A stretch of 64,000 nucleotides of DNA, taken from Aselliscus stoliczkanus (Eukaryota; Chordata; Mammalia; Chiroptera; Hipposideridae). The notes under the pieces are model-generated. The model saw only the letters and a list, made by a program, of their open reading frames with translations, searched no databases and was not told the DNA's origin. Below are positions 22,588 to 35,484 of the stretch, one piece after another. The stretch's first letter is position 1, and every line of letters starts with the position of its first letter. The position numbers and the translations under genes are program-made. Where the stretch lies: positions 79,632,852-79,696,851 of the forward strand of contig CM066736.1 of the NCBI GenBank assembly GCA_033961575.1, written 5' to 3'.

Positions 22588-22703
22588 TTTGTTTTTGTTT
22601 TTGTTTTTGATGGCAGTGTCACTGGCCCTCACATGTGGGACATGAACCGGGGCCGCTGGCTTCCCAAGCCAGCGCTTAATCAACGCGCCATTCGCCCGGC
22701 CCC
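22588..22703 (-). mobile_element. Rhin-type SINE, short form A
   Basis: Minus copy (GGGGCCGGGCGAATGGCGCG) with (GTTTTT)n at the tail end. A perfect 17-bp duplication (tgaatagccctgttttt) lies at 22571-22587 and 22704-22720. Confidence 0.96.
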
Positions 22704-22720
22704 TGAATAGCCCTGTTTTT

Positions 22721-23220
22721 GATCTTTGGGTGAAACGAGCAGGGGTGACATCTCAAGAAAGGCTATTATTTTGCTTAAGGCACAAAGCCTCTCACCTTTC
22801 AGGGAGAAATACCCTGTGTTGATTTCCCTGAAGTGCTGAGGTTAGGAAAGAAGTCACAGTGAAGAGGGAGACCTGGGGCAGGAATGAGGGCTGGCACAGC
22901 TCCTGACAGGGAGATCCAGAACAGAGTCCCTGCATTCTCACCCACTCCACATAGTTGCTTAGCAAATATTTACTGAGCACCTACAAAGCCTACACGCCAG
23001 CTGTAAGGGGACTTTGGCATATGGAAGTAGACAGGCAAGTGAATAGGTCATTTCAGCTTCCTCTTTCTCTACAAAATGCCTGCAGAGTATAAAGGTTGAA
23101 GTTCTAATTACAGGTCCTGATCTGCAGGTTGGGGATCATTGATTTCTTTTTTGTTTTTTAGTTCACATATTTTGAGCTCTTACCATTTGTCTGGTTAGAT
23201 ATGCTAATATTTTTTTATAT
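22721..23220. other. unassigned non-coding stretch
   Basis: One short old-repeat fragment near 22960-23000 ('aaatatttactgagcaccta'); otherwise nothing recognised. Confidence 0.4.
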
Positions 23221-23224
23221 TCAT

Positions 23225-23545
23225 CATCTAAGGCTCTGATTCCTTGTCTGTGAAAGAAAGGCAATAATGGTAGCTACCTGGTGGGGTTACATTAAATGAG
23301 ATGATGATAATACTGGCTACAATTTGTTGAGAGTGAACCCTATGCCAAGGACCATAACAGGCATTGTAATTATTTCATTCAACACTTACAAAAACCATGA
23401 GGTGGGTACTCTTATTGGCCACATTTCACAGATAAGCACATTGAGGTTCAGACTGGTTAAGTACATTGCCAAAGTCACAAAGGAAAATAAGTAACAGAGT
23501 TTGGACTCTAATTTAGGTTGGTCAAAGGTAAAAGCTATGGGCTCA
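23225..23545. repeat. two MIR relics in opposite orientation
   Basis: 23225-23310 reads as a plus MIR 3' half ('ttacattaaatgagatgat'). 23310-23545 reads as a minus MIR ('aaaccatgaggtgggtactc', 'agtttggactctaattt'). Confidence 0.6.
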
Positions 23546-23919
23546 ACTACTGATCCATGGTTCTTCATAATCAAAGTATAAGGAGATTCTGAAGCACCGT
23601 TTGGTAATGGTTGCCTTTTGTTGGTTGTTTCTAATCCATATTGCAACACTGTAGATAAACAGTTTTAAAAATTAAAAATTTCCCTGCTAAACCACATTGG
23701 ACAGATTTAGTTTTGACCAAACATATAGAAACAAGGTCATCCCTTGGAAGCTTAGAAGCTAAAGTGAATACATTTCCACTGTATGCTCTCTTTTTGCCTT
23801 AATTAGTTTTTTTTTTTTTCTGGTTAAAAACAGGCTTTGGTGCAATTTGGGAGCAATCTTGAAGGGGAAAAATTTATGAAAGGGCAACATATAGCCTGAA
23901 CTAAAAGTGAGAGGGTGGA

Positions 23920-24140
23920 GAGTGGAAAGAAAATTAACATTTATTAAACTCCTCTATATGCCAATCATCTTAAGTGTGATTCACTTGTTTTGCTCAACAA
24001 AATTTTTGAGTATCTACTGTGTGCCTGGAAATATGCTGCTGCTGATCTATCACGTTCTTACCACCCATGAGGACACAAAGCCTCAAAGAAGTTAAGTGAT
24101 TTGACCAAGGTCACATGTCCAGTTGTTGACAAAACCTAGT
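23920..24140 (-). repeat. MIR/L2-type relic
   Basis: Blocks 'agtatctactgtgtgcct', 'agttaagtgatttgaccaag' and 'gttttaaactgtgg' follow a reverse MIR with an added old insert. Confidence 0.55.
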
Positions 24141-25370
24141 TTTAAACTGTGGTCAGCCTGTATTCAGTCTGTGCTATTGCCAGTCTGTGCTATTTTCTGC
24201 TTTGCCCAGGTGAAACTGGGAAAGGAATTATCTGGGATTCTAAGTTGACAGGTCCAAGGTTTAAGTCTCAGTCGATAGACATAAACTCTGCTCTCTGTTC
24301 TCCATTGTTTGACTCACACTTCCAAAGAAGCTGAGAAATTAGGGGAGACCCATCAAATATTTCTACAGGAAATCTTTGTTATAGATTCAGGAAACTAAGC
24401 ATTGCTTTAAGCTCTATTTTGGAAAATTCCTGGTAACTTTGAGTTTGATTTCAAAGAAATGCCTTTTAGGGGTTGCCTATTGCTCTTGAAAGTCTCTAAA
24501 TACCACAGTGTGTACACATCTCAGAGGCAGGTCCCTAGCGTTGGTAGGAACACATGCTTCTTTATTGACGTGTGATAAAAGTCCAAGGGGAGCTAGAAAC
24601 AAGAGGCATCTAGTAAAATGTTTCACAGGATAAACCACAGGGTCAGTCTCACAATGGCCCCTGTCAGGTATGTGGAGAGGCACATGTTTTAGAACATTTT
24701 GAACTATTCTCCTATGCACTAGAAAACCAAACATCAAAGAAAACAGCTTGCTCTTGAATTCTGTGGCTGCCGTGTTTAACCATCACTATTCTGTTTTTTC
24801 TTCTTCAACTGTTGGTATGATGAAGACACAAATCAAGGTAATCTACATTTTAGGGGAAAAAATAGCAGGTTCTAGCATTTACATTTTATAAATACCTGAT
24901 TGCTTAAAGAAAATCATCTAACTCTTTACACAATAAATTTTCATTGATGACTTATTATGTGCCAGTCAATGTGATAATAGCTGATCAATAAAGTGATGAA
25001 TGCTCCTGTTTTCAAGAAGCTTCCAGTCTAGTGGGGAGACAGCACGGATATGCAGAATCATACTCAGAATACAATGGGGCTATTTTTCACAATTGAGGCG
25101 CTTTCAAGGCAGGCTTTGGGGAACTGGTGCCAGGTATGTCCAGGCTCATATCCTTTTTGCTTCTTAATGACACAAGGACCTTAGCCAGATACTCAATCTC
25201 ATCAATCATCAGTTTAGCTCTGTTAGAAATAGACAGTGCAACTCATAGGACCGTTTTGACATGCAGCACAGTGCCAGACTCATATATCATCAAGGTGATT
25301 GGCCATAATTTGCTTAACCATTGTTCTGTTATTTTTGAAAAATAAGGCATGTGCCTGGTGAAAAAAAATT
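24141..25370. other. mostly unassigned non-coding stretch
   Basis: Apart from an old repeat piece at about 24945-25045 ('gacttattatgtgccagtca'), no gene or repeat was recognised. Confidence 0.4.
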
Positions 25371-25374
25371 CAAA

Positions 25375-26020
25375 CAGCTCTGAAGAGTATAAAGGGTCTC
25401 TCTACCACCCCTTCTCCCTCGTTAGGCTCCTCGGAGGCAACTACTCCCTTCAATCCTTTGTTTATCAATACAGAGATAAACAATACTGACTATATATGCA
25501 TACATATCTTTTAAATTTTTATGCAAATGATAGCATCCTACATGTACTGCTCTGCACTTTGCTTTTATTTTGGAGACCTTTCTGTATCAGTATACATAGA
25601 TTGCATCATTGTTTTTAACAGCTCTGTAGAATGACTTTTATGTATACACTCCAGTTTACATAACCATCATCCTATTGATAGACATTTTGGTTATTCTTCA
25701 CGTTTGTTGTTACAATGCTGCAATGAAGTGTCTTCACATATAACTGTATGATAAATGGGGTGCCGGGTCAAAGTTATGGCCATTTCTGAGAGATATTGTC
25801 AAATTGTTCTCCAAAAAAATTGTACCACTTTATATTCCCATCAACAATGTATGAGAATGCTTCCCCACACCTTAGCCAAAATAATGTAATGTCAACCTTT
25901 TTGATCTTTGCCAAACTGATGAAGATACCTTACTTGGTTTTACTTTTCAGATCTCTTATTTTAAATCAAGTTGAATATCTTTATCATATATTTAAAAGCT
26001 ACTTATAGATCTTTTTGTTC
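25375..26020 (-). repeat. old L1M fragment (antisense)
   Basis: Ordered blocks match the reverse of an old L1 3' part: 'gcatcattgtttttaacagc', 'cctattgatagacattttgg', 'acaatgctgcaatgaagtg', 'caaattgttctccaaaaaa', 'tcccatcaacaatgtatgag'. Heavily diverged. Confidence 0.75.
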
Positions 26021-26414
26021 AGAGAGTTTGCCATAACCTAATCCCATGACAGAAAATTAAAGAAGCTAATAGAAGAGGGTGGTTAACATAGAACACCCTG
26101 TTTGACATTGAGACAAAAGATGAAGACAAGATCTGTGCAATAAAGATTGGTCATTAAAAATATTTAGGCAGGAGAAGTTGAGTCATAATCAGAACTGTGT
26201 TCTGAAAAGCTCTAGACAGGATGGCCTAGGCTTGGAAGTAGCAAGACTGGAGGGAGGGAAATAAATCTATTAAAAAGTTGTTGCAATAATCTAGTCAAGA
26301 GACAATAGTATTATGAACTAAGGCATTGCCAGAAAGAACGGAGATGACGAGTCCAATTTGGAAAGTATTCAGAAACAGAATCAAAAGAACTTGATGACCC
26401 AGTAAATGATATGA

Positions 26415-26429
26415 AAGAAAGAAAGAGAG

Positions 26430-26492
<63 letters not shown>
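26415..26492 (+). repeat. (GA)n microsatellite
   Basis: About 75 bp of mainly GA dinucleotides, nearly pure from 26436 to 26492. It accounts for the serine/leucine frame at 26311-26568 on minus. Confidence 0.97.
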
Positions 26493-26495
<3 letters not shown>

Positions 26496-26581
26496 AATTT
26501 AGGCAAATTAATGGACTGAAAAGAAAGGGAACACATAGTAGGGAATTGGCCTCTAACATTATAAACATGTAAGGGTTTTTT

Positions 26582-27052
26582 GGGCTGGCTGAGTGGCTCA
26601 GTTGGTTAAGAGCTCTCTCAAGAGTGCGAGCTGAGCTCTGAGCAACAGCAGTTCGATGCCTAGCCTGAGCTGAGCTGCCAACAGGCGGCAGGATGGCTCA
26701 GCTGGTGTAACAATAAGATGGCCTGTTCATTGGTGGGTTACGCCCACCTGCAACTAAGATTGAACTCGGCAACTTGAGCTGAGCTGCCGCCCGGATGGCT
26801 CAGTGGATGAGCCTGTGCTCTTAACAAAAGGCTGCTGGTTCGACTCCCACATGGAATGGTGGCTACGCCCACCCACAACTAAGACTGAACACAGCACCTT
26901 GAGCTTAGAGGCCACGAGCTGCCGATGGGAAGCCAGATAGCGACTGGAGCCCTCCACAAGAAAGATTGAAGAACAACAACTTGACTGGTCCCCTTCCCCA
27001 ATTCCCCAACACTGTTCCCACCCCCAGTAAAATCTTAAAAAAAAAAAAAAAA
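26582..27052 (+). mobile_element. multimeric Rhin-type SINE, long form B
   Basis: About 470 bp with three tRNA-like heads in one element: GAGTGGCTCAGTTGGTTAAG (from 26590), GGATGGCTCAGCTGGTGTAA (from 26691) and GGATGGCTCAGTGGATGAGC (from 26792). Units two and three are each followed by a 'acgcccacc' and 'aactaagat/ctgaac' block. The end 'ccccaattccccaacactgt' and 'aaaatctt' matches long form A. No clear target duplication. Confidence 0.9.
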
Positions 27053-28351
27053 AGTTAAGTAACGTGCAAATTTAAAAAGCCATTGAATTGTCCCGCTTCA
27101 TATCAGAATTCAAAGTTAGACATGCAAAACCAATGCTCTTTACACTATTCCAAGTTACCTCAAATTAAAGAGAAGATTTAGGGAGAAAAAAATTATCTTA
27201 CATCATGCAGGGACGCAAACTGCCCACAACACTTGCAAAGCACCAGGAATTATTCTCTTAGCTACCGTACCATCAGTGTAGTTTAAATATGACAACTCTC
27301 AGAGGAACCCATTATAATTCACAGCTGTCTCCACTCTGAATTGTCCAGGGTCACCTTCCTTATAGAATAAAACCTCTTCCCTTCCCCTCTGTCATTTCTC
27401 TGCAACTCATTTGGGAAAACATGTCAAATTGTATTAAGACTTTTGACACTGCAAATATAGTCATATTCAAATATTACACAAAAAAATGCCTTACCAAGAA
27501 GATAACATATTCATTAAATATATTGACTGTTAAATTGAATTGGGATAGTGAACACATAAACATAACTGCTTTGGAAGAGTAATGGGCTGTTGGGAAAAAA
27601 AAAAAAAAAAGAAGAAGAAAAAAGCCTGATATTTAAAACTGGATGTTATGTAGTATCTGCCAAAGTAGACTCTCTATCATTGCTTATCTTGGAGAAATCA
27701 TGTATTTATATTTCATTCAACACTAATCAACTTGCTAGCTTCCTTCCATATGCATTGTTATTTTATTCTCAGTCTTTTCATTGAATAAATGCTTTTATTA
27801 TTGTAACCAGCTAGAGTTTGCTAAGCCTAGCAAGGTAATTGATTGCATGGCTGTTTAGTCTTTTGTTCCCAAAGCCAATTATACACTTCCTGTACTAAGT
27901 CCTCAATAAAAACAGTAAAATAGTAAAAACTAAGCCAAAACCAAAAATATGAACAATAATACTTAACTACAAATAAACAAACATTAATTCACCAGGTATT
28001 AAATTATGGAGTAAAGTTAGAGAAATGGCATAATAACCTGTCAGAAAAATACACAAAAACACAGTTTCAAGCTTCTCAAATTTGGGCCAGGATAAAGAGG
28101 GAACTTGGTGTCAGATCAGGCAAAAACAAAACAAACAAACAAAAAAACCCAAAACAAAACAAAAGATAGGAAGGTAGCGAATATTAGAAACCCCAAAGGC
28201 TATGATCACCTTGCAAACATCTGAAAAGTGAGCTGCATAGGAAGGGAGATCAGCCTTGTTCTATTAGAGAATACAGACAAGGAACTAGAGGGCATAATCT
28301 GCCAGGAAAGAGACTTCCTAAGAGTTGCCCCTTTGTTTAAGCTTCCGCAGA
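27053..28351. other. AT-rich stretch without recognised elements
   Basis: Only simple A-rich runs (27595-27625, 28120-28165). No exon or named repeat was seen. Confidence 0.45.
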
Positions 28352-28367
28352 GAGGGGAGTGAATCTT

Positions 28368-28474
28368 TTTTTTTTTTTTTTAGGGCAGTGTCACTGGCCC
28401 TCATATGTGGGACCGAACTGGGGCTGCTGGCTTCCAAGGCCAGCGCTTAACCACCGCGCCACTCGGCCGGCCCT
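28368..28474 (-). mobile_element. Rhin-type SINE, short form A
   Basis: Minus copy (GGGCCGGCCGAGTGGCGCGG) with a T-run end. A perfect 16-bp duplication (gaggggagtgaatctt) lies at 28352-28367 and 28475-28490. Confidence 0.97.
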
Positions 28475-28969
28475 GAGGGGAGTGAATCTTAATTAACCAT
28501 GTTTCTTAGGGCCCCACCCAGTACCTGACAAAGAGCAAGGTTTGTGGATTGAACTGAAGAAATGGAATGGTCTGCCACTGGAAATATTGAGTTCTCGATC
28601 ACTGGATGTGGCTAGAAAGTTGCAGTGAGCCCGATAAAAGATAGGGTTAGAGTATATACTTGATCATATTTATGGTTCTTTCTAACTATGGTTCTGATCT
28701 TCTAAGATTTCCAAGAAGTTTGCAAATCTTTAACATAATATGATCAACCTGTTCTCTGCCATATATTTTACCTTCAAAATATATTTCCAATATATCCACT
28801 TCTGTCCATGGCTGCTGCCATTCTCTTAGCCCAAGCCACCATCTTTTGGTATCTGGACTATTGTACTGAACTCCTAAAAAGTTTCCTTGGTTCTATTCTT
28901 ACAGCCGATGTAATCTTTAATATTGCAATCAGATTAGATAGACCTCATGCTTACAACTCCTTAATGGAA

Positions 28970-31262
28970 AAAAAATAAGAGAAATAAAAAGTAGAAAGGA
29001 GGCAGTAAATTGTGTGTTGTTTAGAGATGAAATAATTGCTTCCCTGGGGAAAAACAAGAGAATCAACTGAATAACTATTACAGACAAGAAGAGAATTTAT
29101 TTCAGTGATTGGGTTACAAAATTAACTCACAGAAAAACTAATATGCAACCTTCAAGCAAACAAGCAATGATCAGTTTGAAAATGCAATGGAGCAAATATC
29201 TTAATTAATGATATCAACAAAAAGAAAAATGTCTAAGAATAAATTATAAGAAATGCACAAGGCCTACATTAAAATGCTAAGGAACACAAAAGATTTGAAT
29301 AATTAGAAAGGCAGTCCCTATTCATGGACAGGAAGATACAACATAAGAAACAGAATCTATAATTTAAAGCTTTCCTAATAAAAATCCTAACAAAATTTTC
29401 TTTTTGAAATATATAAGCTGTTTCTCCAAATCATATAAATAAAATAAATAAGAATAGCAATAACTACTCTAAAAATAAAAGTCCGACCAGATATTAAACC
29501 ATTTGAAAGTTACAATAACTAAAACAGAAATCAGTGAACAGAAGAAAAACTATAAAAAAAAATACACAGAGGAATTTAATGTATTATAAAGGTCTCATTT
29601 CAAATAACTTTGGAAAGATGGCTTATTCATAACAATTACATAAAAAATCAGAATGTCCATGGGGTCAAAAATTAGCTTGGAGCTATACCCCATATTGTAT
29701 AACAATAATAAATTCCAGATAAATCAAAGATTTAATCATTATTTTTAAATTATTAAGAGAAAAGAAGAGGTATTTCATAATTTCAGAGTGAAGAGAAATA
29801 AATTATCATTATTCACATATGATAGAGCTACATATAGAAACTCCAAAAGATAAATCACTAGAATTAAATTATTAGAATTAGTGAGTTTAAGAATGTTGTT
29901 GTATCAAAGGCCAATATGCAAATCAATTGTATTTCTATGCACCATAAATCACATTTAAGTATTAAATTTTTTAAAGTTTCAAATAATTAGGAACAAATTT
30001 ACACCAAAAAATGTGCTAGATCTCTACACAGAAAACTATAAAATTTATTGAGTGAAATTGAAGAAATAAAGAGAAGGTTATACTATGTTCATAGATTGGA
30101 AAATTCAATGATTTTAAAGATGTCAATTCACCCCTATTATCTGTAGTTTCAATGCAATTCCAATCCAAATCCCAAAAAGACTTGTTTTGTTTCATTTATG
30201 AAACTCCATGATGATTCTAAAATTTATAGGGACATGGAAAGAACCAATACTAGTCAACACACCTTTGAAAAATAACAAGTAAAAAAATACAAAGAAAAAG
30301 AACAAGGTAGGCGTAATTGCTCTCTCAGATATCAAGACTTATTATGAAGCTATAGTAATTAAGTCAGTAGGTTATGGTGCAAGGAAAGAAAAAGGACCAA
30401 TGGAATAGAACACCAAGTCTAGAAACAAAATGCTGCACTAACACTTGATTTATAACAAAGGCGGCACTTCAAAACAGTGGAGAATGTTCTTTGAGGTAGA
30501 TGTACTTTGAGGTAGATGAATAGTTCCTAAACAGAACCCAAAAAAAGCACAATGCAGGAAAAGACTGAACAGTTGAATTTATTAAAATGAAGAACTTATA
30601 TTTATCCAGGGATAGCATTTAAAAAATGAAACGATAAAGCACAGATTGAGAGAAGATATGTGCAACACATGTAATCTACTAGGACTTTTATCTGGTTATA
30701 TAGGGAAAACACTTCCAAATCAGTAACAAAAAGTCAAACAATCCAATTTTATAAATGGGCAAAAATCTTCAACAGAGACTTTATAAAAGAGGACATCTAA
30801 ATGGCTAATAAATATCAGTATGCAGGAAAATGTTAATTAAAATCAAAATGACATACCACAACATACCCACTGAAATGATTAGCATTAAAAAAGAAAAAGA
30901 AGGAAAATGATGTGGACAACAGCTCATCATTGCTGATGAGAATATAAATTGGTTCAACCAATGAACAAAACTCTTTGGTATTAGCTATGGAAGTAAGGGG
31001 CATATATACGTACCTAACACCCATAAATTCTGCTCCTAGGAATGTACCCCATAGAAATGTATGCATACATGTGCATCAGAAGATGTATACAAACATGTTC
31101 ATTGCAGCATTGAGCATTATTCATAAGAGCAAAAAACTGGAAACAATCAATATGACCATAAACAGTACAATGAATTATAAATGGTGGCATATTTTAATTA
31201 CAGAATACTATACAATGAAGAAATAAACACATAACCTACTGAGTTAAAGAAGTCAGATATAT
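28970..31262 (+). mobile_element. old L1M LINE, left part of a nest
   Basis: Diverged L1 ORF2-like blocks appear ('aagctatagtaattaag', 'atggctaataaatatcagta', 'tgttcattgcagcattgagc', 'gaatactatacaatgaag'). The order restarts near 29800, so two old fragments may be joined. The sequence stops at a younger L1 (31263-34917) and resumes at 34918 with a copy of its last 16 bases. Confidence 0.8.
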
Positions 31263-31274
31263 ATATGCTCATCA

Positions 31275-34200
31275 AAAAAAAAGAGAGAGGATTCAAATTA
31301 GCAAAATCAGGAATGAAAGAGGGGAAATGACTACAGACATCACAGAAATACAAAAAATTCTAAGAAATTACTATGAGCAACTATAGGCCAACAAATTTGA
31401 CAATCTGGAAGAAATGGATAATTTTCTAGAAGCATACAACCTTCCAAAGCTAACGCAAGAAGAAACAGAAAATCTAAATACACTGATTACTACCAAGGAA
31501 ATTGAATCAGTAACTGACAAGCTCCCAAAAAAACAAAAGCCCTGGACCAGACGGCTTCACAAGTGAATTTTATCAAACATTCAAAAAAGAACTATCACCT
31601 ATTCTTCTTAAACTATTCCAAAAAATCCAGAAGGAGGGAAGGCTCCCAAACTCTTTTTATGAAGCCACTATCACCCTGATTCCAAAACCAGATAAAGACA
31701 TCACAAAAAAGGAAAACTACAGGCCAATCTCCCTGATGAATATAGATGCAAAAATTCTCAATAAAATATTAGCAAACAGAATTCAGCAATATATTAAGAA
31801 GATCATACATCATGATCAAGTGGGATTCATCCCTAGTGTGCAAGGCTGGTTCAACATCCGTAAATCAATTAATGTGATACACCACATCAACAAAATGAAG
31901 GATAAAGATCACATGGTCATTTCAATAGATGCAGAAAAAGCATTTGACAAAATCCAACAGCCATTTATGTTAAAAACCCTTAGCAAAGTGGGAATACAGG
32001 GATCATATCTCAACATAATAAAAGCCATATATGATAAACCTACAGCTAACATCATACTCAATGGGGAAAAGCTAAAACCATTACCCCTTAAGATCAGAAA
32101 GAAGACAAGGCTGTCCACTTTCTCCTCTTTTATTCAACATAGTGCTGGAAGTTCTAGCCACAGCAATCAGACAACAAAAAGAAATAAAAGGCATCCAAAT
32201 TGGCAAGGAAGAAGTAAAATTATCATTATATGCAGATGACATGATACTGTATATAGAGAACCCCAAAGACTCCATCAAAAAACTATTGGAACTGATAGAC
32301 GAATTCAGTAAAGTAGCAGGATATAAAATCAATGTTCAGAAATCAGTGGCATTTGCATATACCAATAATAAACTAACGGAAAGAGAAATTAAGAAAACTG
32401 TCCCATTTACAATTGCGTCAAGAACTATAAAATACCTAGGAATAAATTTAACCAAAGAAGTGAAAGATCTGTACTCAGAAAATTATACGACACTGAAGAA
32501 AGAAATCATAGAAGATATAAATAAATGGAAACACCTACCATGCTCATGTATAGGAAGAATTAATATAGTTAAAATGTCCATACTGCCTAAAGCAATATAT
32601 AGATTCAATGCAATTCCTATCAAACTACCAAGGGCATTTTTCACAGAAATAGAAAATATAATCCTAAAATTTATATGGAATCATAAAAGACCCAGAATAG
32701 CCTTGGCAATTCTGAGAAATAAGAACAAAGTCGGGGGGATCACGCTACCAGACATCAAAACCTACTACAAGGCTACAGTAATCAAGACAGTTTGGTATTG
32801 GCATAAAAACAGGCACATCGGGCCGGCCGAGTGGCACACTGGTTAAGAGCTGGTTTTGAGACGCCAGTGGCCCCGGTTCGGATCCCACATGAGGGCCAGT
32901 GACACTGCCCTCTACAGCTAACAACAGCTCCACCTTGGGCTGGGCTGTGAGCCCTGGCGACGGTGTAGGCTGCAGCCCCTGCTGCAGTGGGCTGCCGTAG
33001 GCTACAGTGAGTAGCCAGCAGCCAGTGTTAGCAGCTGGCAGCCAGCGTGAGCTGCTAATAGCTGCGGTGAGCGATATCAAGAGGCTGGCGACCAATCTGC
33101 CTCATCCAGGAAGAGCGAAATGACGATACCAACATGGACCAGTGAAGCAACGTCCTCCGCAACTAGACTGAAGAACAAAAAGACGGCAACTTGTCTGTTC
33201 CCCTTCCCTGATTCCCCAGCGCTGTGCCCCTCCCCCAATTCCCCAATTAAAAATCTTAAAAAAAAACAAAACCCAGGCACATCGATCAGTGGAAGAGAAC
33301 AGAGAGCCCAGAAATAAATCCAGGCATTTATGGACAGTTAATCTATGACAAGGGAAGCAAGAATTTACACTGGAGTAAAGATAGTCTATTCAACAAATGG
33401 TGCTGGGAAAATTGGACTGACACATGCAAAAAAATTAAACTGGACCATCTCCTTACGCCTTATACAAGAACAAATTCAAAATGGATTAAAGACTTAAATG
33501 TAAGACCTGAAACCATAAAAATCCTAAAAGAAAATATAGGGAGTACATTTGCAGACATTACCCGGAGCAATATTTTTACTGATACATCCCTACGGGCAAG
33601 GGAAGTAAAAGAAAAAAATGAACATATGGGATTATATCAGACTTAAAAGTTTTTTTCACAACAAAGGAAACCATTAATAAAACAAAAAGGAAGCCTACTG
33701 AATGGGAGAATATATTTGCCAACGCTATATCTGATAAGGGGTTAATATCCAAAATTTATAAAACACTCATGAAACTCAACACCAAAAAAACAAACAACCC
33801 AATTAAAAAATGGGCAGAAGATATGAAGAGAAATTTCTCTAAAGAGGACATACAGATGGCCAACAGGCATATGAAAAAAAGTTCAACCTCACTGGTCATT
33901 AGGGAAATGCAAATAAAAACCACCATGAGATACCACCTCAATCCAGTCAGAATGGCTATCATCAACAAATCAACAAAAAACAAGTGCTGGTGGGGCTGTG
34001 GGGAAAAGGGGACCCTGCTGCACTGTTGGTGGGACTGCAGATTGGTGCAGCCACTATGGAAGTCAGTATGGAGGTATCTCAAAGAACTGGAACTAGAGCT
34101 ACCGTTTGACCCAGCAATTCCACTCCTAGGTATTTATCCTGAAAAAACCAAGACACTTATTCAAAAAAAGTTATGCACCCCTATGTTCATAGCAGCACAA

Positions 34201-34425
34201 TTTACAATAGCTAAGACTTGGAAACAACCAAAATGCCCATCAGTAGATGACTGGATTAAGAAACTGTGATATATTTATACATTGGAGTATTACTCCGCTA
34301 TAAAGCAGAATGAAATAGTACCATTTGCAATGATATGGATGGACCTAGAGACTATTATGTTAAGTGAAATAAGTCAGTCAGAGAAAGACAAATACCATAT
34401 GATCTCACTCATATGTGGAATCTGA
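31275..34425 (+). pseudogene. L1 ORF2 remnant with reverse transcriptase and C-terminal cysteine region
   Basis: The open pieces at 31736-32239 and 32142-32846 overlap in different frames: a frameshift near 32100-32140 breaks the reverse transcriptase. The first has '[17 protein letters not shown]' and 'QVGFIP'. The second has the catalytic box '[10 protein letters not shown]' (YADD at 32229-32240). A SINE follows at 32821. The last piece (33769-34269) has the cysteine/tryptophan motif '[18 protein letters not shown]' and stops early where related copies read on to about 34425. The endonuclease half is absent. It cannot make a working protein. Confidence 0.93.
32821..33273 (+). mobile_element. 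Rhin-type SINE, long form A, inside L1 ORF2
   Basis: Head GGGCCGGCCGAGTGGCACAC; full long body and tail 'ccaattaaaaatctt' plus A. The 11-bp duplication caggcacatcg lies at 32810-32820 and 33274-33284. It is the youngest layer of the nest. Confidence 0.97.
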
Positions 34426-34917
34426 AAAACTGTATGAATGAGCAAAGTAAACAGAAACTGTCTCATAGATATAGAGGAAAAATCAGGGTTGCTAATTGGG
34501 AGAGGAATGGGGATGAGGGAGAAGGGGAAGGGATTAGACAGCAAAAATAGGCAACTACAATATTGCCACTGGGATAGGAAAAACAGTTCGGGGAATATAA
34601 TTAATAATGTTGTAAATATTCTGTGGAATGTCAGATGGTCATAGGTCTTGTTAGGGAGACCATTTCATGGATGGAGTAGAGGTTTGATCACTGCACTGTA
34701 TAACTAAAGCGGAGGTTGTATACCTACTGTAATTGAATATATATAGATAGTCACGGGATGTGGATTATACTGTGGAAAAGAGTCAGAGGAAGGGTAATGG
34801 ATATATATGATATGGGGGGGAGTGGGGTGGCGAATTGGGGGTGGGGGGTTGTCACTTTGAGGGATAAAATGTATAACTATTGCACTGTGTTGTACACCTG
34901 AAACTAATTTAAAAAAA

Positions 34918-35480
34918 AAAGAAGTCAGATATAAAAGAATGTCCATGTATTATTGCACTCTTGAAGCTGAAAAACAAGCAGAAACTACAGTGTCCAGGAA
35001 TTCATTATTATACAGTAAAACTATAAAGGAAAGCAAGAAGTCATTATTGTGAAAATTTAGGATGGTGGTTACTTTTGATGGGAGGGAGGAGGACAAGGGG
35101 CTTTGGAGATGCCAGCAGGGTTCTATTTCTTGATATTGGTGGTGGTTACATGAGGATTTGCTTCGTGATCATTCACTGAATTACACATTTTGTTTCATGA
35201 ACTTTTCTGGGTATGCTTTATATTCACAATTTTTTTTTTTGAGGGCAGTGGCACTGGCCCTCACATGTGGGACCCGAACCAGGGCCGCTGGCTTCCCAAG
35301 CCAGCACCCAACCACCATGCCACTCGGCCGGCCCTATATTCACATTTTGAAGAAAAGGTTTGGGAAAAAAAACCCTCTGCCCTGGAGAGAAAGCAAATGT
35401 GGCAAAATGTCAATAATTGCAGCAACCAAGTGAAGGATGTGTGGGTATCATACTATTCTTCCAACTTTTCTGTAAGTTTG
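34918..35480 (+). mobile_element. old L1M LINE, right part of a nest
   Basis: It continues the element at 28970-31262 with 'aagaatgtccatgtattatt', 'aggatggtggttacttttga' and 'acattttgtttcatgaactt', typical of the 3' end of old L1s. A short Rhin SINE (35234-35334) interrupts it. Confidence 0.7.
35234..35334 (-). mobile_element. Rhin-type SINE, short form A
   Basis: Minus copy (GGGCCGGCCGAGTGGCATGG). Flanks tatattcacaatttt (35218) and tatattcacatttt (35335) differ by one base and mark a target duplication in the old L1 3' end. Confidence 0.94.
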
Positions 35481-35484
35481 AACA

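Larger units (their letters stand above)
31263..34917 (+). mobile_element. 5'-truncated L1 LINE nested in an older L1
   Basis: It starts in ORF2 and ends in a 3' region with a (G)n-rich run (34818-34850), 'gttgtacacctgaaactaat' and an A tail. The 16-bp duplication aaagaagtcagatata lies at 31247-31262 and 34918-34933, inside the older L1. A long Rhin SINE (32821-33273) has entered it. Sequence is less decayed than the L1 at 13661. Confidence 0.95.
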
